Assembly: GCA_903881315.1 (NCBI GenBank)
Contig: CAIRSR010000028.1
Coordinates: 1-53,888, forward strand
From: an uncultured Thiotrichales bacterium
Lineage (GTDB): Bacteria; Pseudomonadota; Gammaproteobacteria; CAIRSR01
Reading direction: 5' to 3'
Length of the DNA: 53,888 nt
How positions within the stretch are numbered: position 1 is the stretch's first letter; the number at the start of each line of letters is the position of its first letter. Under the pieces are notes generated by a model. It did no database searches. It was not told where the DNA came from and was given only the letters and a program-made list of their open reading frames with translations. This document shows, one piece after another, positions 7,833-16,997 of the stretch. The position numbers were made by a program, and so were the translations under genes.

Positions 7833-9467
7833 ATGAACAATACGCTACACGATGTCCTCATCCTTGGTGGCGGGCTCGCTGGTCTCACCACCGCACTGCA
7901 TCTTGCGGATCATGTGCGAGTCGCCATCGCCTCCAAACGCGAATTTCTGGAGGGAGCGAGCCTCTATGCTCAAGGCGGGATTGCCGCTGTTCTCGATGCC
8001 AAGGATTCCATCGATCTCCACGTACAGGACACCTTGGTGGCTGGTGCCGGGCTGTGCGACCTACAGGCGGTACAATTTGCCGCCGAAGGGGCACCCGCTG
8101 CCATCGACTGGTTGATCGACCAAGGCGTACCCTTTACGCGCGAGCGTCAAGCAGACGGCAGAGAAGACCTACACCTCACCAAAGAGGGAGGACACAGCCA
8201 ACGTCGCGTTGTCCACGCCGCTGACGCGACCGGCCAGGCGGTGGTGCATACCTTGGTAGAGAAGGTTCGCGCCCACCCGAATATCGATATCTACCCAAAC
8301 CATGTCGTGGTGGAACTCATCACTGGCACTTGGCTCCGCCGCCCCACCAAACGCTGCCTTGGTGCCTACCTACTCGACCGCGAGAGTGGCCGCGTCAAGG
8401 TCTTTGCCGCCCGCTTTGTGGTGCTCGCAACGGGTGGAGCGGGAAAGGTCTATCTTTATACCACCAATCCTGACGTAGCGAGCGGCGATGGGATTGCGCT
8501 CGGCTGGCGCGCCGGATGCCGCGTCGCTAATATGGAATTTATCCAGTTCCACCCGACCTGCCTGTATCACCCCCGCGCCAAATCCTTTCTCATCAGCGAG
8601 GCGGTGCGTGGCGAAGGCGGGCGGCTGTTGTTACCGGACGGCACCCCGTTCATGCGCCGTTTCGACCCACGCGGCGAACTCGCACCCCGCGACATCGTGG
8701 CCCGCGCCATTGACCATGAGATGAAACGGCTCGGGGCTGACTATGTGTACCTGGATGTCAGTCACAAGGGGGCCGACTTTATCCTCCAGCACTTCCCCAA
8801 CATCCATGCCCGTTGCCTAGAGTACGGTTTTGATATGACAAAGGAACCACTGCCCGTGGTTCCCGCCGCCCACTATATGAATGGCGGGATCGTGACTGAC
8901 CTTGCCGGTCGCACCGACGTAGAAGGACTCTACGCGGTTGGGGAGGTCGCCCACACCGGACTCCACGGTGCCAACCGCATGGCAAGCAATTCCCTGCTAG
9001 AGTGCTTGGTGTTTGGGCGGGCAAGTGCTACCGACATCCTGGCCGGATTTGCGACAGCACCTGACCCTGGCGAGCTGCCCTCTTGGGACGAAAGCCGCAC
9101 CACCAATTCTGACGAACTGGTTGTGGTATCGCATAACTGGGACGAGGTGCGGCGGTTTATGTGGGATTATGTCGGCATCGTGCGCACCGACAAGCGCTTG
9201 CAGCGCGCCAAAAACCGCGTTGATCTCCTCACCCAAGAGATTGCACAATACTTTAGAGATTTCCGCCTCACCGGCGATCTCCTTGAGCTGCGCAATCTCG
9301 TGCTGGTGGCAGAACTGATTATCCGCAGTGCGATAGCGCGGCGCGAGAGTCGCGGCTTGCACTACACCCTAGACAACCCGACAGCAAACGACTCGGTGCC
9401 GGCGCAAAACACCATCCTGGTTCCGCCACGCTATCGGCCAAGTGTGGGTCGCGCCCCCGTTCCCTAG
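7833..9467 (+). CDS. nadB: L-aspartate oxidase
   Basis: A flavoenzyme that oxidises L-aspartate to iminoaspartate, the first step of de novo NAD synthesis. At 544 residues it has the usual length. The N-terminus has the FAD-binding Gly-Gly-Gly-Leu-Ala-Gly-Leu turn near 12-18, then the Ala-Gln-Gly-Gly-Ile-Ala-Ala segment near 46. The His-Pro-Thr and Arg-Gly-Glu-Gly-Gly substrate-site segments follow at about 240-275, and an Ala-Ser-Asn-Ser-Leu-Leu-Glu signature near 385. The C-terminal helical domain is complete. The ATG at 7833 starts right at the Rossmann fold; an upstream in-frame extension from 7692 does not look like protein of this family. It is divergent from rpoE. Confidence 0.95.
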   Translation: MNNTLHDVLILGGGLAGLTTALHLADHVRVAIASKREFLEGASLYAQGGIAAVLDAKDSIDLHVQDTLVAGAGLCDLQAVQFAAEGAPAAIDWLIDQGVPFTRERQADGREDLHLTKEGGHSQRRVVHAADATGQAVVHTLVEKVRAHPNIDIYPNHVVVELITGTWLRRPTKRCLGAYLLDRESGRVKVFAARFVVLATGGAGKVYLYTTNPDVASGDGIALGWRAGCRVANMEFIQFHPTCLYHPRAKSFLISEAVRGEGGRLLLPDGTPFMRRFDPRGELAPRDIVARAIDHEMKRLGADYVYLDVSHKGADFILQHFPNIHARCLEYGFDMTKEPLPVVPAAHYMNGGIVTDLAGRTDVEGLYAVGEVAHTGLHGANRMASNSLLECLVFGRASATDILAGFATAPDPGELPSWDESRTTNSDELVVVSHNWDEVRRFMWDYVGIVRTDKRLQRAKNRVDLLTQEIAQYFRDFRLTGDLLELRNLVLVAELIIRSAIARRESRGLHYTLDNPTANDSVPAQNTILVPPRYRPSVGRAPVP

Positions 9468-9503
9468 TGGTTTATCGATTGGGTGCCACCGCGAGCCAAC
9501 CTT

Positions 9504-10730
9504 TCAGCGTGGTTCAAGCAAGATATCCATGCGCAGTCGATAATCCTCTGGGGACTCAGAGCCGACAATCTTATCCGCAGCCGTCGGTAGCTGGCTTGCG
9601 AGATTGAGGAGTGTCGGTGATAGATGACAGCCCTTTTTCTTGTCGTAGACCAGTTTAATGATGGGGCGCAGTAGATCGGCGTCATTAGATTCTACAACCA
9701 CACCCAGGCGGCCACTCTGTAACAACACTAGCGTCCCAATGGGATAGATGCCAACACAGCGAACGAATTGTTGCACCAGATCGGGCTGAAAATGGTACTT
9801 ACTCCATTCGATCAACTTACCCAATACCCAGTGCGGTGATTTCCCCTTGTGGTAACAACGGTTAGAGGTAAGCGCATCATAGACATCCACTACCGCCGCC
9901 ATCTTTCCGTAGGTACTGATGCCACCCGCCTGTTTGCTCGAAGGATAACCACTCCCATCAAAACGCTCGTGGTGTTCAAAGATAATGTTCCGAGAGATCT
10001 CGGGCAGTTCTATCGACGATGCCAATACCTCCTCACTGTACTCCACATGACGACGCATGATGACAAACTCATCGTCACTGAGTTTCCCTGGTTTATTCAG
10101 GATGGCAAGCGGCACCATGGTTTTGCCGATGTCATGCAATAAGCCACCAGTGGTTATCAGGCGAATGATGTCGTGATCAAACCCCATGGCTTTGCCAAAC
10201 GAGGCCAAGAGCACCGCCACCGATACCGAGTGCTCGAAGGTGTATTGATCCATATTGCGAATGCGCATCATCCCGAGCAATGCGTTTTGATTCTGAAAGA
10301 CCGACTGCATCAAGCCATCAACCACCGGGTCGAGTCGTTCCACGTCGATCTGCTTACCCAAGCGGGCATCGTTCATCATGCTGGTGACAACACGCGAGGC
10401 CTCCTGCTTTACCTTCGTCGCGTGCTGCCATTCTTCCTTGAGGGGAAGGCGCTCAAACTTGACCTGATAGGGAACCAATGTCTCGAGGGTTTTCTCGACA
10501 TCCTTGCGCACCTCGACAGCATCACGGCCCTCGGGGCCCGTTGCTATGTCCAGACCCTTGTCGGTGTCAATATAGACTTCTTGTAGCTTCAGACTCAGAA
10601 TCTTTTTTAACTGCTCTTCTGTGGTCAACTTGAACTGGCTGGTGAGAAAGGGGTGATCCATCCAACCGAGATCGAGATCGTGTACGAACATCCCCAGCCG
10701 TACTTGATTAATTTTGATTTTTTTAATCAT
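9504..10730 (-). CDS. HD-GYP cyclic-di-GMP phosphodiesterase with DUF3391
   Basis: A 408-residue cytoplasmic protein. An N-terminal DUF3391 module (about 1-140) begins with the typical Ile-Xaa-Val-Xaa-Gln-Val-Arg-Leu-Gly-Met-Phe-Val pattern. The HD-GYP domain (about 150-350) has His199-Asp200 in Leu-Leu-His-Asp-Ile-Gly-Lys, the His-His-Glu-Arg segment near 253 and an intact Gly261-Tyr-Pro263, so c-di-GMP hydrolysis is expected. The ATG at 10730 is chosen because the family N-terminus starts there; an in-frame codon at 10751 adds seven unrelated residues. It is transcribed away from zipA. No receiver or membrane domain is present, so its input is unknown. Confidence 0.88.
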   Translation of the reverse strand: MIKKIKINQVRLGMFVHDLDLGWMDHPFLTSQFKLTTEEQLKKILSLKLQEVYIDTDKGLDIATGPEGRDAVEVRKDVEKTLETLVPYQVKFERLPLKEEWQHATKVKQEASRVVTSMMNDARLGKQIDVERLDPVVDGLMQSVFQNQNALLGMMRIRNMDQYTFEHSVSVAVLLASFGKAMGFDHDIIRLITTGGLLHDIGKTMVPLAILNKPGKLSDDEFVIMRRHVEYSEEVLASSIELPEISRNIIFEHHERFDGSGYPSSKQAGGISTYGKMAAVVDVYDALTSNRCYHKGKSPHWVLGKLIEWSKYHFQPDLVQQFVRCVGIYPIGTLVLLQSGRLGVVVESNDADLLRPIIKLVYDKKKGCHLSPTLLNLASQLPTAADKIVGSESPEDYRLRMDILLEPR

Positions 10731-11143
10731 TGCCGTAGACCCCCAACTCATACCAGAGCGCCGAGTTTACACGCCTTGGTCAGCGACTGCACCACTTGCA
10801 ACAAAACCGTAACCTACGCACCACCCGCACGCGCATCATCTCTCTGACAAAAGAAACACCGAAGGATTAGCGACCCAAACAGAACGCAGCGTAACCAAAC
10901 AATACTTTATGAGTTTACCCCGCCCCAGACATCGATCCTATAGCCATTATTCGATACTGGGCATCGACGATATTCGATACTGGTTGCGGAAGACAATCAA
11001 GGCGGCTGCGAAACGCCTCCTCCCCATATCCCCATTCAAGAGGGAGACAACCGTGGCGCTCATTCGGTAGTATCTGCGATCAAGCGGTAGCGTTCGGCCT
11101 GGCAAAAGGCTTAGAATCAGCACATTAGTTAGGGAGCATTACA
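10731..11143. other. Divergent intergenic region between HD-GYP gene and zipA
   Basis: No gene is seen in this 413-base space. It must hold promoters for the divergent genes on either side. The only notable structure is a 13-base direct repeat (see 10948-10983). Confidence 0.5.
10948..10983. repeat. Two 13-bp direct repeats, 23 bp apart
   Basis: TATTCGATACTGG occurs at 10948-10960 and identically at 10971-10983, a centre distance of 23 bases, about two helical turns. The intervening bases also contain ATCGAC. The position, about 160 bases before zipA and 220 before the HD-GYP gene, would suit a regulator-binding site. Confidence 0.45.
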
Positions 11144-11845
11144 GTGAACCTTGTTCGTATCTTACTGATTATCATTGGTGTTGCACTGTTGGCTGGGATT
11201 GTTTGGTGGGAGCGACAGCGGCGCACCCAGCCCACGCGCCGTAGACGCGAGGTTCTGGATGGCATTGGCCTCGAGATCCATACGGACGGGGGCGAGCCGC
11301 TCCTCGATCTCTCTGACCTTGACGGCATCACCGCGACCAGTGACGCCACCCCCAACACACCCACCGGAAGCACACGCAAAGCGGTAACAGCGTCCGCCAC
11401 GCGCACCCAACCGGAGGAAGAGAAGCTTGTTGTCCTGAACCTGCTCGCACCTGCCGATCAGCCTTTCTTAGGTCTTGATATCCTAACCGCTATCCAGGGG
11501 GCCAACCTTGCCTATGGTGAGATGAGCATCTTCCATCACCACATCAAGGGTCGGCGTCGCCCAATCTTTAGTATGGCCAACCTGGTGGAGCCAGGCACCT
11601 TTGACCCACCCTCAATGGACGACTTTGTGACCCCGGGTCTCACCCTGTTCATGCGTCTACCCGGTGCCATGAAGGGCCCACAAGCCTTAGATCAGATGCT
11701 CAAGTCTGCCCAGCACCTTGCGACCGAACTCGGTGGGACACTTTGCGACCAGCGCCGCCAACCCCTCGAGAAGAAGGCTATTACCAAGTTACGTGCCGAT
11801 GTAGCAAAGCACCAGCAACGCATTGATGAGGCAGCGTCACGCTAG
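11144..11845 (+). CDS. zipA: Cell division protein ZipA
   Basis: An inner-membrane protein that tethers FtsZ at the division septum. It has 233 residues, on the short side for the family because the Pro/Gln linker is reduced. An N-terminal transmembrane helix (about 4-22) is followed by a basic stretch with many Arg, an acidic/variable linker to about 90, and the C-terminal FtsZ-binding domain. The latter contains the hallmark Tyr-Gly-Glu-Met-Ser-Ile-Phe-His and Phe-Ser-Met-Ala-Asn-Leu-Val-Glu-Pro-Gly-Thr-Phe. The start is GTG with AGGGAG about 7 bases upstream. The usual neighbour ligA is not next to it. Confidence 0.92.
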   Translation: MNLVRILLIIIGVALLAGIVWWERQRRTQPTRRRREVLDGIGLEIHTDGGEPLLDLSDLDGITATSDATPNTPTGSTRKAVTASATRTQPEEEKLVVLNLLAPADQPFLGLDILTAIQGANLAYGEMSIFHHHIKGRRRPIFSMANLVEPGTFDPPSMDDFVTPGLTLFMRLPGAMKGPQALDQMLKSAQHLATELGGTLCDQRRQPLEKKAITKLRADVAKHQQRIDEAASR

Positions 11846-11946
11846 ATCTGTGTAGTTTGTACCAGTAGCCTTTACCGGAAAGCCGTTATAGTGCCCCCTA
11901 GGGGCCAAGATTTTTTCCTATTTCGCCTGCGTTGGACGGAGAAGAG

Positions 11947-12879
11947 ATGAAACAGATCCTACCAGTTGTCATATTGGGCGCTGGTCTACTCAGCGGTTGC
12001 GTGGTAGAGCCGTACCCCATGGCGGGCGACTATCCTGGCGGAGGGTATCCAGTGAATGAACAGCCCTACCTCGTCGGCGGCAATCTTGACATGGCCACGC
12101 CGGTCTACATTCAGACCGAGCCAAACTACGTTTTCTACCATCGTTACGACCCCTCGTGTGACTGCGTTCTGCTGGTGCGCAAGATCGAACTCGGCGATTC
12201 TGTCTTTTGGGTAGACCTCGGCGGCAGACGTGTCCATGAGGGCCACCACTGGGCACCTATGCGGCCCAGCGAACATGCCTTACATGGGTACGAGGAGTGG
12301 TCACATCATCACCGTGGCGAGTTCTACCGAACGCCCCACCCACGGGCTGGCGGTTATGGTGCTCAAGGGGGGCAACAGCGCAACCCCACAGCAAACCCCT
12401 ATGCGGGTGGCGGCCAAGCCAGGCCACAACCTGGGCCCGCAAACCCATTCACTGGCGTACAAGAAAGGCCTCAACCGAGCCCCGTAAACCCCTATGCTGG
12501 TGGCGGCCAAGCAAGGCCACAACCAAACCCCGCAAATCCCTACGCCGGTGGCGGCCAAGCAAGGCCACAACCTGGTTCCGCAAACCCATTCACTGGCGTA
12601 CAAGAAAGGCCTCAACCGAGCCCCGTAAACCCCTATGCCGGTGGCGGCCAAGCAAGGCCACAACCAAGCCCCGCAAACCCCTATGCTGGTGGCGGACAGG
12701 CAAGGCCGCAACCCAGCCCTGCAAATCCCTACGCGGGTGGCGGACAAACGCGACATCAACCTGGGCCCGCAAACCCCAACGCTGGCACACCCAGACCCCA
12801 GCAGCAATCCAGCCCGTCTGGTGCTCCGCAGCAAAGCGGCCACCCCAGCAAAAAGTGGTGTCCCAACGGGGAGTGCTAG
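11947..12879 (+). CDS. Proline-rich repeat lipoprotein
   Basis: A 310-residue predicted outer-envelope lipoprotein of no recognised family. A lipoprotein signal peptide ends with Leu-Leu-Ser-Gly-Cys18. Residues 19-145 form a possible globular part with Tyr- and His-rich segments. Residues 150-275 consist of repeats: six copies of a 16-residue unit starting Asn-Pro-Tyr-Ala-Gly-Gly-Gly-Gln and two of a 15-residue unit starting Asn-Pro-Phe-Thr-Gly-Val-Gln-Glu, each ending in Arg-Pro-Gln-Pro or similar. The tail ends Cys-Pro-Asn-Gly-Glu-Cys. The ATG at 11947 fits the signal peptide and follows a GGAG site. The repeat is expected to be extended and perhaps spans periplasm or binds peptidoglycan; this is inference only. 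Confidence 0.72.
   Translation: MKQILPVVILGAGLLSGCVVEPYPMAGDYPGGGYPVNEQPYLVGGNLDMATPVYIQTEPNYVFYHRYDPSCDCVLLVRKIELGDSVFWVDLGGRRVHEGHHWAPMRPSEHALHGYEEWSHHHRGEFYRTPHPRAGGYGAQGGQQRNPTANPYAGGGQARPQPGPANPFTGVQERPQPSPVNPYAGGGQARPQPNPANPYAGGGQARPQPGSANPFTGVQERPQPSPVNPYAGGGQARPQPSPANPYAGGGQARPQPSPANPYAGGGQTRHQPGPANPNAGTPRPQQQSSPSGAPQQSGHPSKKWCPNGEC
12394..12771 (+). repeat. In-frame tandem repeat array of 48/45-bp units
   Basis: Eight units in the order A-B-A-A-B-A-A-A code for the proline-rich repeats (A is 48 bp, B is 45 bp). DNA identity between units is high, for example the A-unit core GGTGGCGGCCAAGCAAGGCC recurs, and the A-B-A block is itself duplicated. This points to recent expansion by slippage or recombination. 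Because all units are multiples of three and GC-rich, a second plus-strand frame and an antisense frame are also open across the array; they are shadows. Confidence 0.85.
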
Positions 12880-13018
12880 GTTGTCCAGCCAAGGATACCT
12901 CTGTAGGACAAGAGTGGCAAAGCACCACGCAACGACGTACCCACCCGATCGATCGGGCAGGTGCGTCGTTGGTTTGTCGTAGGATGTCATTCCCTATGGT
13001 TGCGCACACCCAATCCCC

Positions 13019-14083
13019 ATGAAGATCCTCGACCGTTATATCGGGCGCACCGTTTCTTTTGGCATCCTTTTGGTCATGCTCATCCTGCTCGCGCTCTATG
13101 CCTTCGTCACCCTCGTCGGGGAGATGGAGCGAGTCGGCACCGGTCGTTACGGCGTCATGCAGGCCGTGGCGTTCGTGCTCTACATCCTGCCCGAACGAGT
13201 CTATGAGTTATTCCCCTTGGCTGCCCTCATTGGCACCTTGGTTGGGCTCGGCAGCCTCGCCACGGGGAGTGAACTCACCGCGATTCGCGCCGCCGGCATC
13301 TCTAGCGCACGCATTGGGCTATCGGTCATGCGGGTTGGACTGCTACTCATGGGAGCGGTGGTTATTGTCGGTGAGTTTATCGCGCCCAATCTCGAGCAGT
13401 ATGCTAATCGCGAGCGGGCGCTCGCCCTTGGCCAACAAGTGGCGATGCAAGGGCGATCAGGTTTTTGGGCGCGCGATGGTAATAACTTTATCAATATCCG
13501 GCACATCTACCCAGAAGGACAGCTTGCGGATCTCACCATCTATCAGCTTGATGCCGCGCATCACTTGCAACTACAAACCGAGGCCGCTTCCGCCATCTAC
13601 CAGGACGGCTCCTGGCAACTCACCAAGGTCGTGCGTCACCACATTTTGCCCGACGGCGTTACCACCGAACACATCCCGACAGCCATGTGGCAGTCGCTCC
13701 TAAGCCCCAAGCTCCTCGCGGTGGTGATGGTTCGTCCTGATGCGTTGTCCGTCGTCGGACTGTATCGCTACGTCCGCTATCTGCACGATAACCACCTAGA
13801 TGCCTCGCGTTACGCCCAATCGCTATGGATAAAATTGGTCAATCCGTTCACCACTGGCGTAATGGTATTACTGGCAATCCCCTTTATCTTGGGGCCGTTG
13901 CGCTCGGTGTCCCTCAACCAGCGCCTGGTGGTGGGTGCCTTGGTGGGTATCTCCTTTCACATTATCAATCGGGCATTCCACTACATCGGCCAGATCTATT
14001 CCCTGCACCCAACCATCGGCGCACTCTTGCCAACCCTGCTCTTCCTCGGCATTAGCCTCGTCTGGTTACGGCGCGTGCGCTAA
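13019..14083 (+). CDS. lptG: LPS export ABC transporter permease LptG
   Basis: An inner-membrane permease of the LptB2FG complex that extracts lipopolysaccharide for transport to the outer membrane. It has 354 residues with three N-terminal membrane helices (about 10-30, 60-85, 100-125), a periplasmic beta-jellyroll domain (about 135-260) and three C-terminal helices. The Glu-Leu-Thr-Ala-Ile-Arg-Ala-Ala-Gly segment near 85-93 is the coupling helix typical of LptF/LptG; overall length and the C-terminal pattern favour LptG. Its usual upstream partner lptF is not here; the upstream gene is the repeat lipoprotein. aroB follows after 33 bases. Confidence 0.9.
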   Translation: MKILDRYIGRTVSFGILLVMLILLALYAFVTLVGEMERVGTGRYGVMQAVAFVLYILPERVYELFPLAALIGTLVGLGSLATGSELTAIRAAGISSARIGLSVMRVGLLLMGAVVIVGEFIAPNLEQYANRERALALGQQVAMQGRSGFWARDGNNFINIRHIYPEGQLADLTIYQLDAAHHLQLQTEAASAIYQDGSWQLTKVVRHHILPDGVTTEHIPTAMWQSLLSPKLLAVVMVRPDALSVVGLYRYVRYLHDNHLDASRYAQSLWIKLVNPFTTGVMVLLAIPFILGPLRSVSLNQRLVVGALVGISFHIINRAFHYIGQIYSLHPTIGALLPTLLFLGISLVWLRRVR

Positions 14084-14116
14084 CCTTCTGCCCCAAGACA
14101 CCCCCACAGGCAACCC

Positions 14117-15202
14117 GTGAACACACTGCACGTCGACCTCGCTAACCGCAGTTACCCCATCCACATCGGCCCGAGTCTGATAGAAAAGAGCGAGCTGTAT
14201 GCGCCATACCTAGATGGCCGACAGGTCATGATCGTCACCAACGAGACCATCGCTCCCCTCTACCTAGACGCCTTACGTCGCGCCCTCAGCGGATGGCGGC
14301 ACGAGACCGTCATCCTGCCCGATGGCGAAGAACACAAGACACTCAGCCTCACTGAACCAATCTTTGACGCACTCTTGCGCGGACGTTTCGACCGCCACTG
14401 CGTCTTGGTTGCCCTCGGCGGAGGGGTCATCGGCGACGTCGTTGGTTTTGCTGCCGCCATCTACCAACGGGGGGTGGATTTCATCCAAGTCCCGACCACC
14501 CTCCTCGCCCAAGTAGATTCCTCGGTCGGCGGCAAGACCGGAGTCAACCACCCGCTTGGAAAGAACATGATCGGTGCCTTCCACCAACCGCGCCTGGTGC
14601 TGGCCGACACCACTACCCTGAATACCCTAGACGACCGTCAATTTAGCGCCGGTCTCGCTGAGGTCATCAAGTACGGCATCATCCGCGACGGCGATTTTTT
14701 CGCGTGGCTCGAAACCCATATGGGCGCACTCTTGGCGCGTGACCCAGACAGCGTCGCCTATGCCATTGAACAATCCTGTCGTAATAAGGCCGATTTAGTC
14801 GCACTGGATGAGCGCGAGGCAGGCAGCCGCGCCCTGCTCAACCTCGGCCACACCTTCGGTCATGCGATCGAAACCGGCGTTGGCTACGGCGCTTGGCTCC
14901 ATGGCGAGGCAGTCGCAGCCGGTATGGCCATGGCCGCCTTTCTTTCTGAACGACTCGGGTGGCTCTGTGCGTCGGACGTGGAGCGCATCAACGCCCTGCT
15001 CATCCGTGCGAAGCTCCCCATTCGCGCCCCGGCCTCCCTCTCTGCCGAGCGCTTCCTAGAACTCATGGCCGTGGATAAAAAGGTCGCGGACGGGCGCATT
15101 CGTTTGGTGCTCATCAAAAAGATTGGCGCATCCGTGGTCACGGGCGATTATCCCGCCACAAAACTACGCGAAACCCTAGAACAGTGTCGCGACCCCGCAT
15201 GA
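14117..15202 (+). CDS. aroB: 3-dehydroquinate synthase
   Basis: Converts DAHP to 3-dehydroquinate, the second step of the shikimate pathway, using NAD and a divalent metal. It has 361 residues, a normal length. Seen are the NAD-binding Gly-Gly-Gly-Val-Ile-Gly-Asp segment near 96-102, the [15 protein letters not shown] block near 126-140, and metal-ligand segments with Glu-Val-Ile-Lys near 184, Gly-His-Thr-Phe-Gly-His near 248 and His-Gly-Glu near 264. The start is GTG. The stop TGA overlaps an ATG of a 44-bp repeat that links it to hemC. Confidence 0.95.
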   Translation: MNTLHVDLANRSYPIHIGPSLIEKSELYAPYLDGRQVMIVTNETIAPLYLDALRRALSGWRHETVILPDGEEHKTLSLTEPIFDALLRGRFDRHCVLVALGGGVIGDVVGFAAAIYQRGVDFIQVPTTLLAQVDSSVGGKTGVNHPLGKNMIGAFHQPRLVLADTTTLNTLDDRQFSAGLAEVIKYGIIRDGDFFAWLETHMGALLARDPDSVAYAIEQSCRNKADLVALDEREAGSRALLNLGHTFGHAIETGVGYGAWLHGEAVAAGMAMAAFLSERLGWLCASDVERINALLIRAKLPIRAPASLSAERFLELMAVDKKVADGRIRLVLIKKIGASVVTGDYPATKLRETLEQCRDPA

Positions 15203-15246
15203 GCACGCCATCAGACACCCGAGAACAAGGCCGCAATCCCGCATGA
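15199..15246 (+). CDS. 15-codon linking frame 1
   Basis: ATG at 15199 overlaps the aroB stop and the frame ends in the TGA at 15244-15246. It would give a 15-residue hydrophilic peptide beginning Met-Ser-Thr-Pro-Ser. It looks like a relay for reinitiating ribosomes; a function for the peptide itself is not suggested by anything seen. Confidence 0.35.
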   Translation: MSTPSDTREQGRNPA

Positions 15247-15290
15247 GCACGCCATCAGACACCCGAGAACAAGGCCGCAATCCCGCATGA
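15243..15290 (+). CDS. 15-codon linking frame 2
   Basis: An identical peptide to the first linking frame, starting in its ATGA and ending in the ATGA that begins hemC. Its existence follows directly from the 44-bp duplication. Translation is inferred. Confidence 0.35.
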   Translation: MSTPSDTREQGRNPA

Positions 15291-16222
15291 GCACAACACT
15301 GCGCATCGCTACCCGCAAAAGCCCGCTCGCCCTGTGGCAGACCGAGCATGTCCGCGCCGCCCTGCTCGCCCACCACCCGGGCCTCTCGATTGAACTCGTC
15401 GGTATGACCACCCAGGGCGATCGCATCCTGGACGCGCCACTCGCCAAGGTCGGCGGTAAGGGATTGTTTGTTAAAGAATTAGAGCAGGGCCTACAAACCG
15501 GCATTGCCGACATCGCGGTACACTCCATGAAAGACGTGCCCGTAACCCTCCCCGAGGGGCTGGAGATCGCCGTCATCATGGCCCGCGAAGACCCCCGCGA
15601 CGCCTTCGTCGCGAACCACTACCCAAACCTCCAAGCGCTACCCCTCGGGGCACGGGTCGGCACCTCCAGCCTGCGCCGCCAGAGCCAACTGCGCACACTA
15701 CGCCCCGATCTCACCGTATTGGATCTGCGCGGTAATGTGAACACCCGCCTAAAGCACCTCGACGCGGGCGAGTTCGACGCCATCATCCTCGCCGCTGCGG
15801 GACTCATCCGCCTTGGTCTCAGTGCGCGGATTACCCAAACCTTTACTGTCGAGGAAAGCCTACCGGCGATTGGCCAAGGCGCTATCGGCATCGAATGCCG
15901 TCAGGACAACGCAGCGATCCAACAACTCATCGCCCCGCTGCACGACGCCAATACCGCACTACGACTCACCGCCGAGCGCGCCCTTAACGCCCGTCTCCAG
16001 GGTGGCTGTCAGGTGCCCATCGCGGGTCACGCCGACTTTGTTCACGCGCTCTTGCGGCTACGCGGCTTGGTCAGCAGCATTGATGGGAGCCATCTCATCC
16101 GTGGCGAACGGGTTGGCCCCCCGGCAGAAGCGGCAAGCCTCGGGGAGGCATTGGCCGACGACCTCCTCGCTCGTGGGGCACAAGCCATCCTTGCCGCAGT
16201 CCTTGGGGGGCAGAGTGGCTAG
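15287..16222 (+). CDS. hemC: Hydroxymethylbilane synthase
   Basis: Porphobilinogen deaminase, which polymerises four porphobilinogens for heme and related tetrapyrroles. It has 311 residues, a typical length. The dipyrromethane cofactor attachment Cys241 lies in Gly-Gly-Cys-Gln-Val-Pro, and the substrate-binding segments His-Ser-Met-Lys-Asp-Val-Pro near 79-85 and Gly-Thr-Ser-Ser-Leu-Arg-Arg near 125-131 are intact. The ATG at 15287 overlaps the preceding linking frame, and the stop overlaps the hemD start, so the cluster appears translationally coupled. Confidence 0.96.
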   Translation: MSTTLRIATRKSPLALWQTEHVRAALLAHHPGLSIELVGMTTQGDRILDAPLAKVGGKGLFVKELEQGLQTGIADIAVHSMKDVPVTLPEGLEIAVIMAREDPRDAFVANHYPNLQALPLGARVGTSSLRRQSQLRTLRPDLTVLDLRGNVNTRLKHLDAGEFDAIILAAAGLIRLGLSARITQTFTVEESLPAIGQGAIGIECRQDNAAIQQLIAPLHDANTALRLTAERALNARLQGGCQVPIAGHADFVHALLRLRGLVSSIDGSHLIRGERVGPPAEAASLGEALADDLLARGAQAILAAVLGGQSG

Positions 16223-16997
16223 GCCATTGGCCGGACTCGGGGTGCTCGTTACCCGCCCCGCCCACCAATCAGCACCACTCTGTCGCTTACTCGAAGAACA
16301 GGGGGCGCTCCCCCTCGCCTTTCCCGTCTTGGAGATAGCCGACCCAACAGACACCACGAGCCTACGCGCTACCTTGGCGCGTCTAGAGGAATTCTCTCTC
16401 GCCATCTTTGTCAGCCCGAATGCGGTAATCCGCGCCCAACGCTGGCTCAACAACGCAGGGGGGCTGCCACCCAACCTGACCCTTGCAGCAATCGGCCAAG
16501 GCAGCGCGAACGAACTAGCCCGCTACGGGCTCACGGTTCATCTCGCGCCAACGGGCAGCTACGACTCGGAGTCATTACTCGCCACCCCGCGTTTATCACG
16601 CATCAACGGCGAAAGGGTAATCATCTTTCGCGGCACCGGGGGACGCGAACTACTGCACAGCGAACTGACCAAGCGCGGTGCCCGCGTCACCTACGCTGAG
16701 GTCTACCAACGCATCAAACCCACCACCGACCCCTGCGAATTGCACAACCGTATTGCACACAAGGAAATGCACGCAGCCATCGTCACCAGCAGCGAAGGCC
16801 TGCATAACCTTTACTCTCTCGTGGACCCCGTGGGGCAGGCATGGTTACGGGATGCTCAACTGATTGTGTTTAGCGAACGCACCGCCAGCGAAGCGCGGAA
16901 AATAGGCCTCGGTGGAGACATTCAGGTGACGACAGAGGCATCGGATGCTGCCATCGTCGCAGCACTCATCCAGATTCAGGAAGGAAGCACCGCTTGA
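16215..16997 (+). CDS. hemD: Uroporphyrinogen-III synthase
   Basis: Cyclises hydroxymethylbilane with inversion of ring D. It has 260 residues. The family is poorly conserved, but the N-terminal Gly-Val-Leu-Val-Thr-Arg-Pro, the Phe-Val-Ser-Pro-Asn-Ala-Val near 60, the Ile-Gly-Gln-Gly-Ser-Ala region near 87 and the C-terminal Thr-Ser-Ser-Glu-Gly-Leu-His-Asn-Leu motif near 192 are present. The GTG start at 16215 overlaps the end of hemC, and position after hemC supports the call. A longer upstream frame within hemC is a shadow. The next gene starts in its stop codon. Confidence 0.9.
   Translation: MARPLAGLGVLVTRPAHQSAPLCRLLEEQGALPLAFPVLEIADPTDTTSLRATLARLEEFSLAIFVSPNAVIRAQRWLNNAGGLPPNLTLAAIGQGSANELARYGLTVHLAPTGSYDSESLLATPRLSRINGERVIIFRGTGGRELLHSELTKRGARVTYAEVYQRIKPTTDPCELHNRIAHKEMHAAIVTSSEGLHNLYSLVDPVGQAWLRDAQLIVFSERTASEARKIGLGGDIQVTTEASDAAIVAALIQIQEGSTA

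Larger units (their letters stand above)
15197..15294 (+). repeat. 44-bp tandem duplication between aroB and hemC
   Basis: The 44-bp unit beginning GCATGAGCACGCC at 15197 repeats identically at 15241, and its first 10 bases recur at 15285, where hemC begins. Each copy starts with ATGA, in which the stop of the previous frame overlaps the next ATG. Because 44 is not a multiple of three, each junction moves to another frame while keeping the ATGA overlap. Confidence 0.95.

Noticed and set aside
12394-12771. Regular repeats as a CRISPR array
   Set aside because: Units are contiguous and in frame, with no unique spacers.
12297-13022. Long second plus-strand frame and antisense frame across the lipoprotein repeats
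   Set aside because: Open only because the GC-rich repeat unit is a multiple of three; no start signals, signal peptide or family, and composition is that of a shadow.
15197-15294. 44-bp repeat as attachment site or CRISPR remnant
   Set aside because: Tandem without spacer, no integrase nearby, and the ATGA overlaps explain the layout better.
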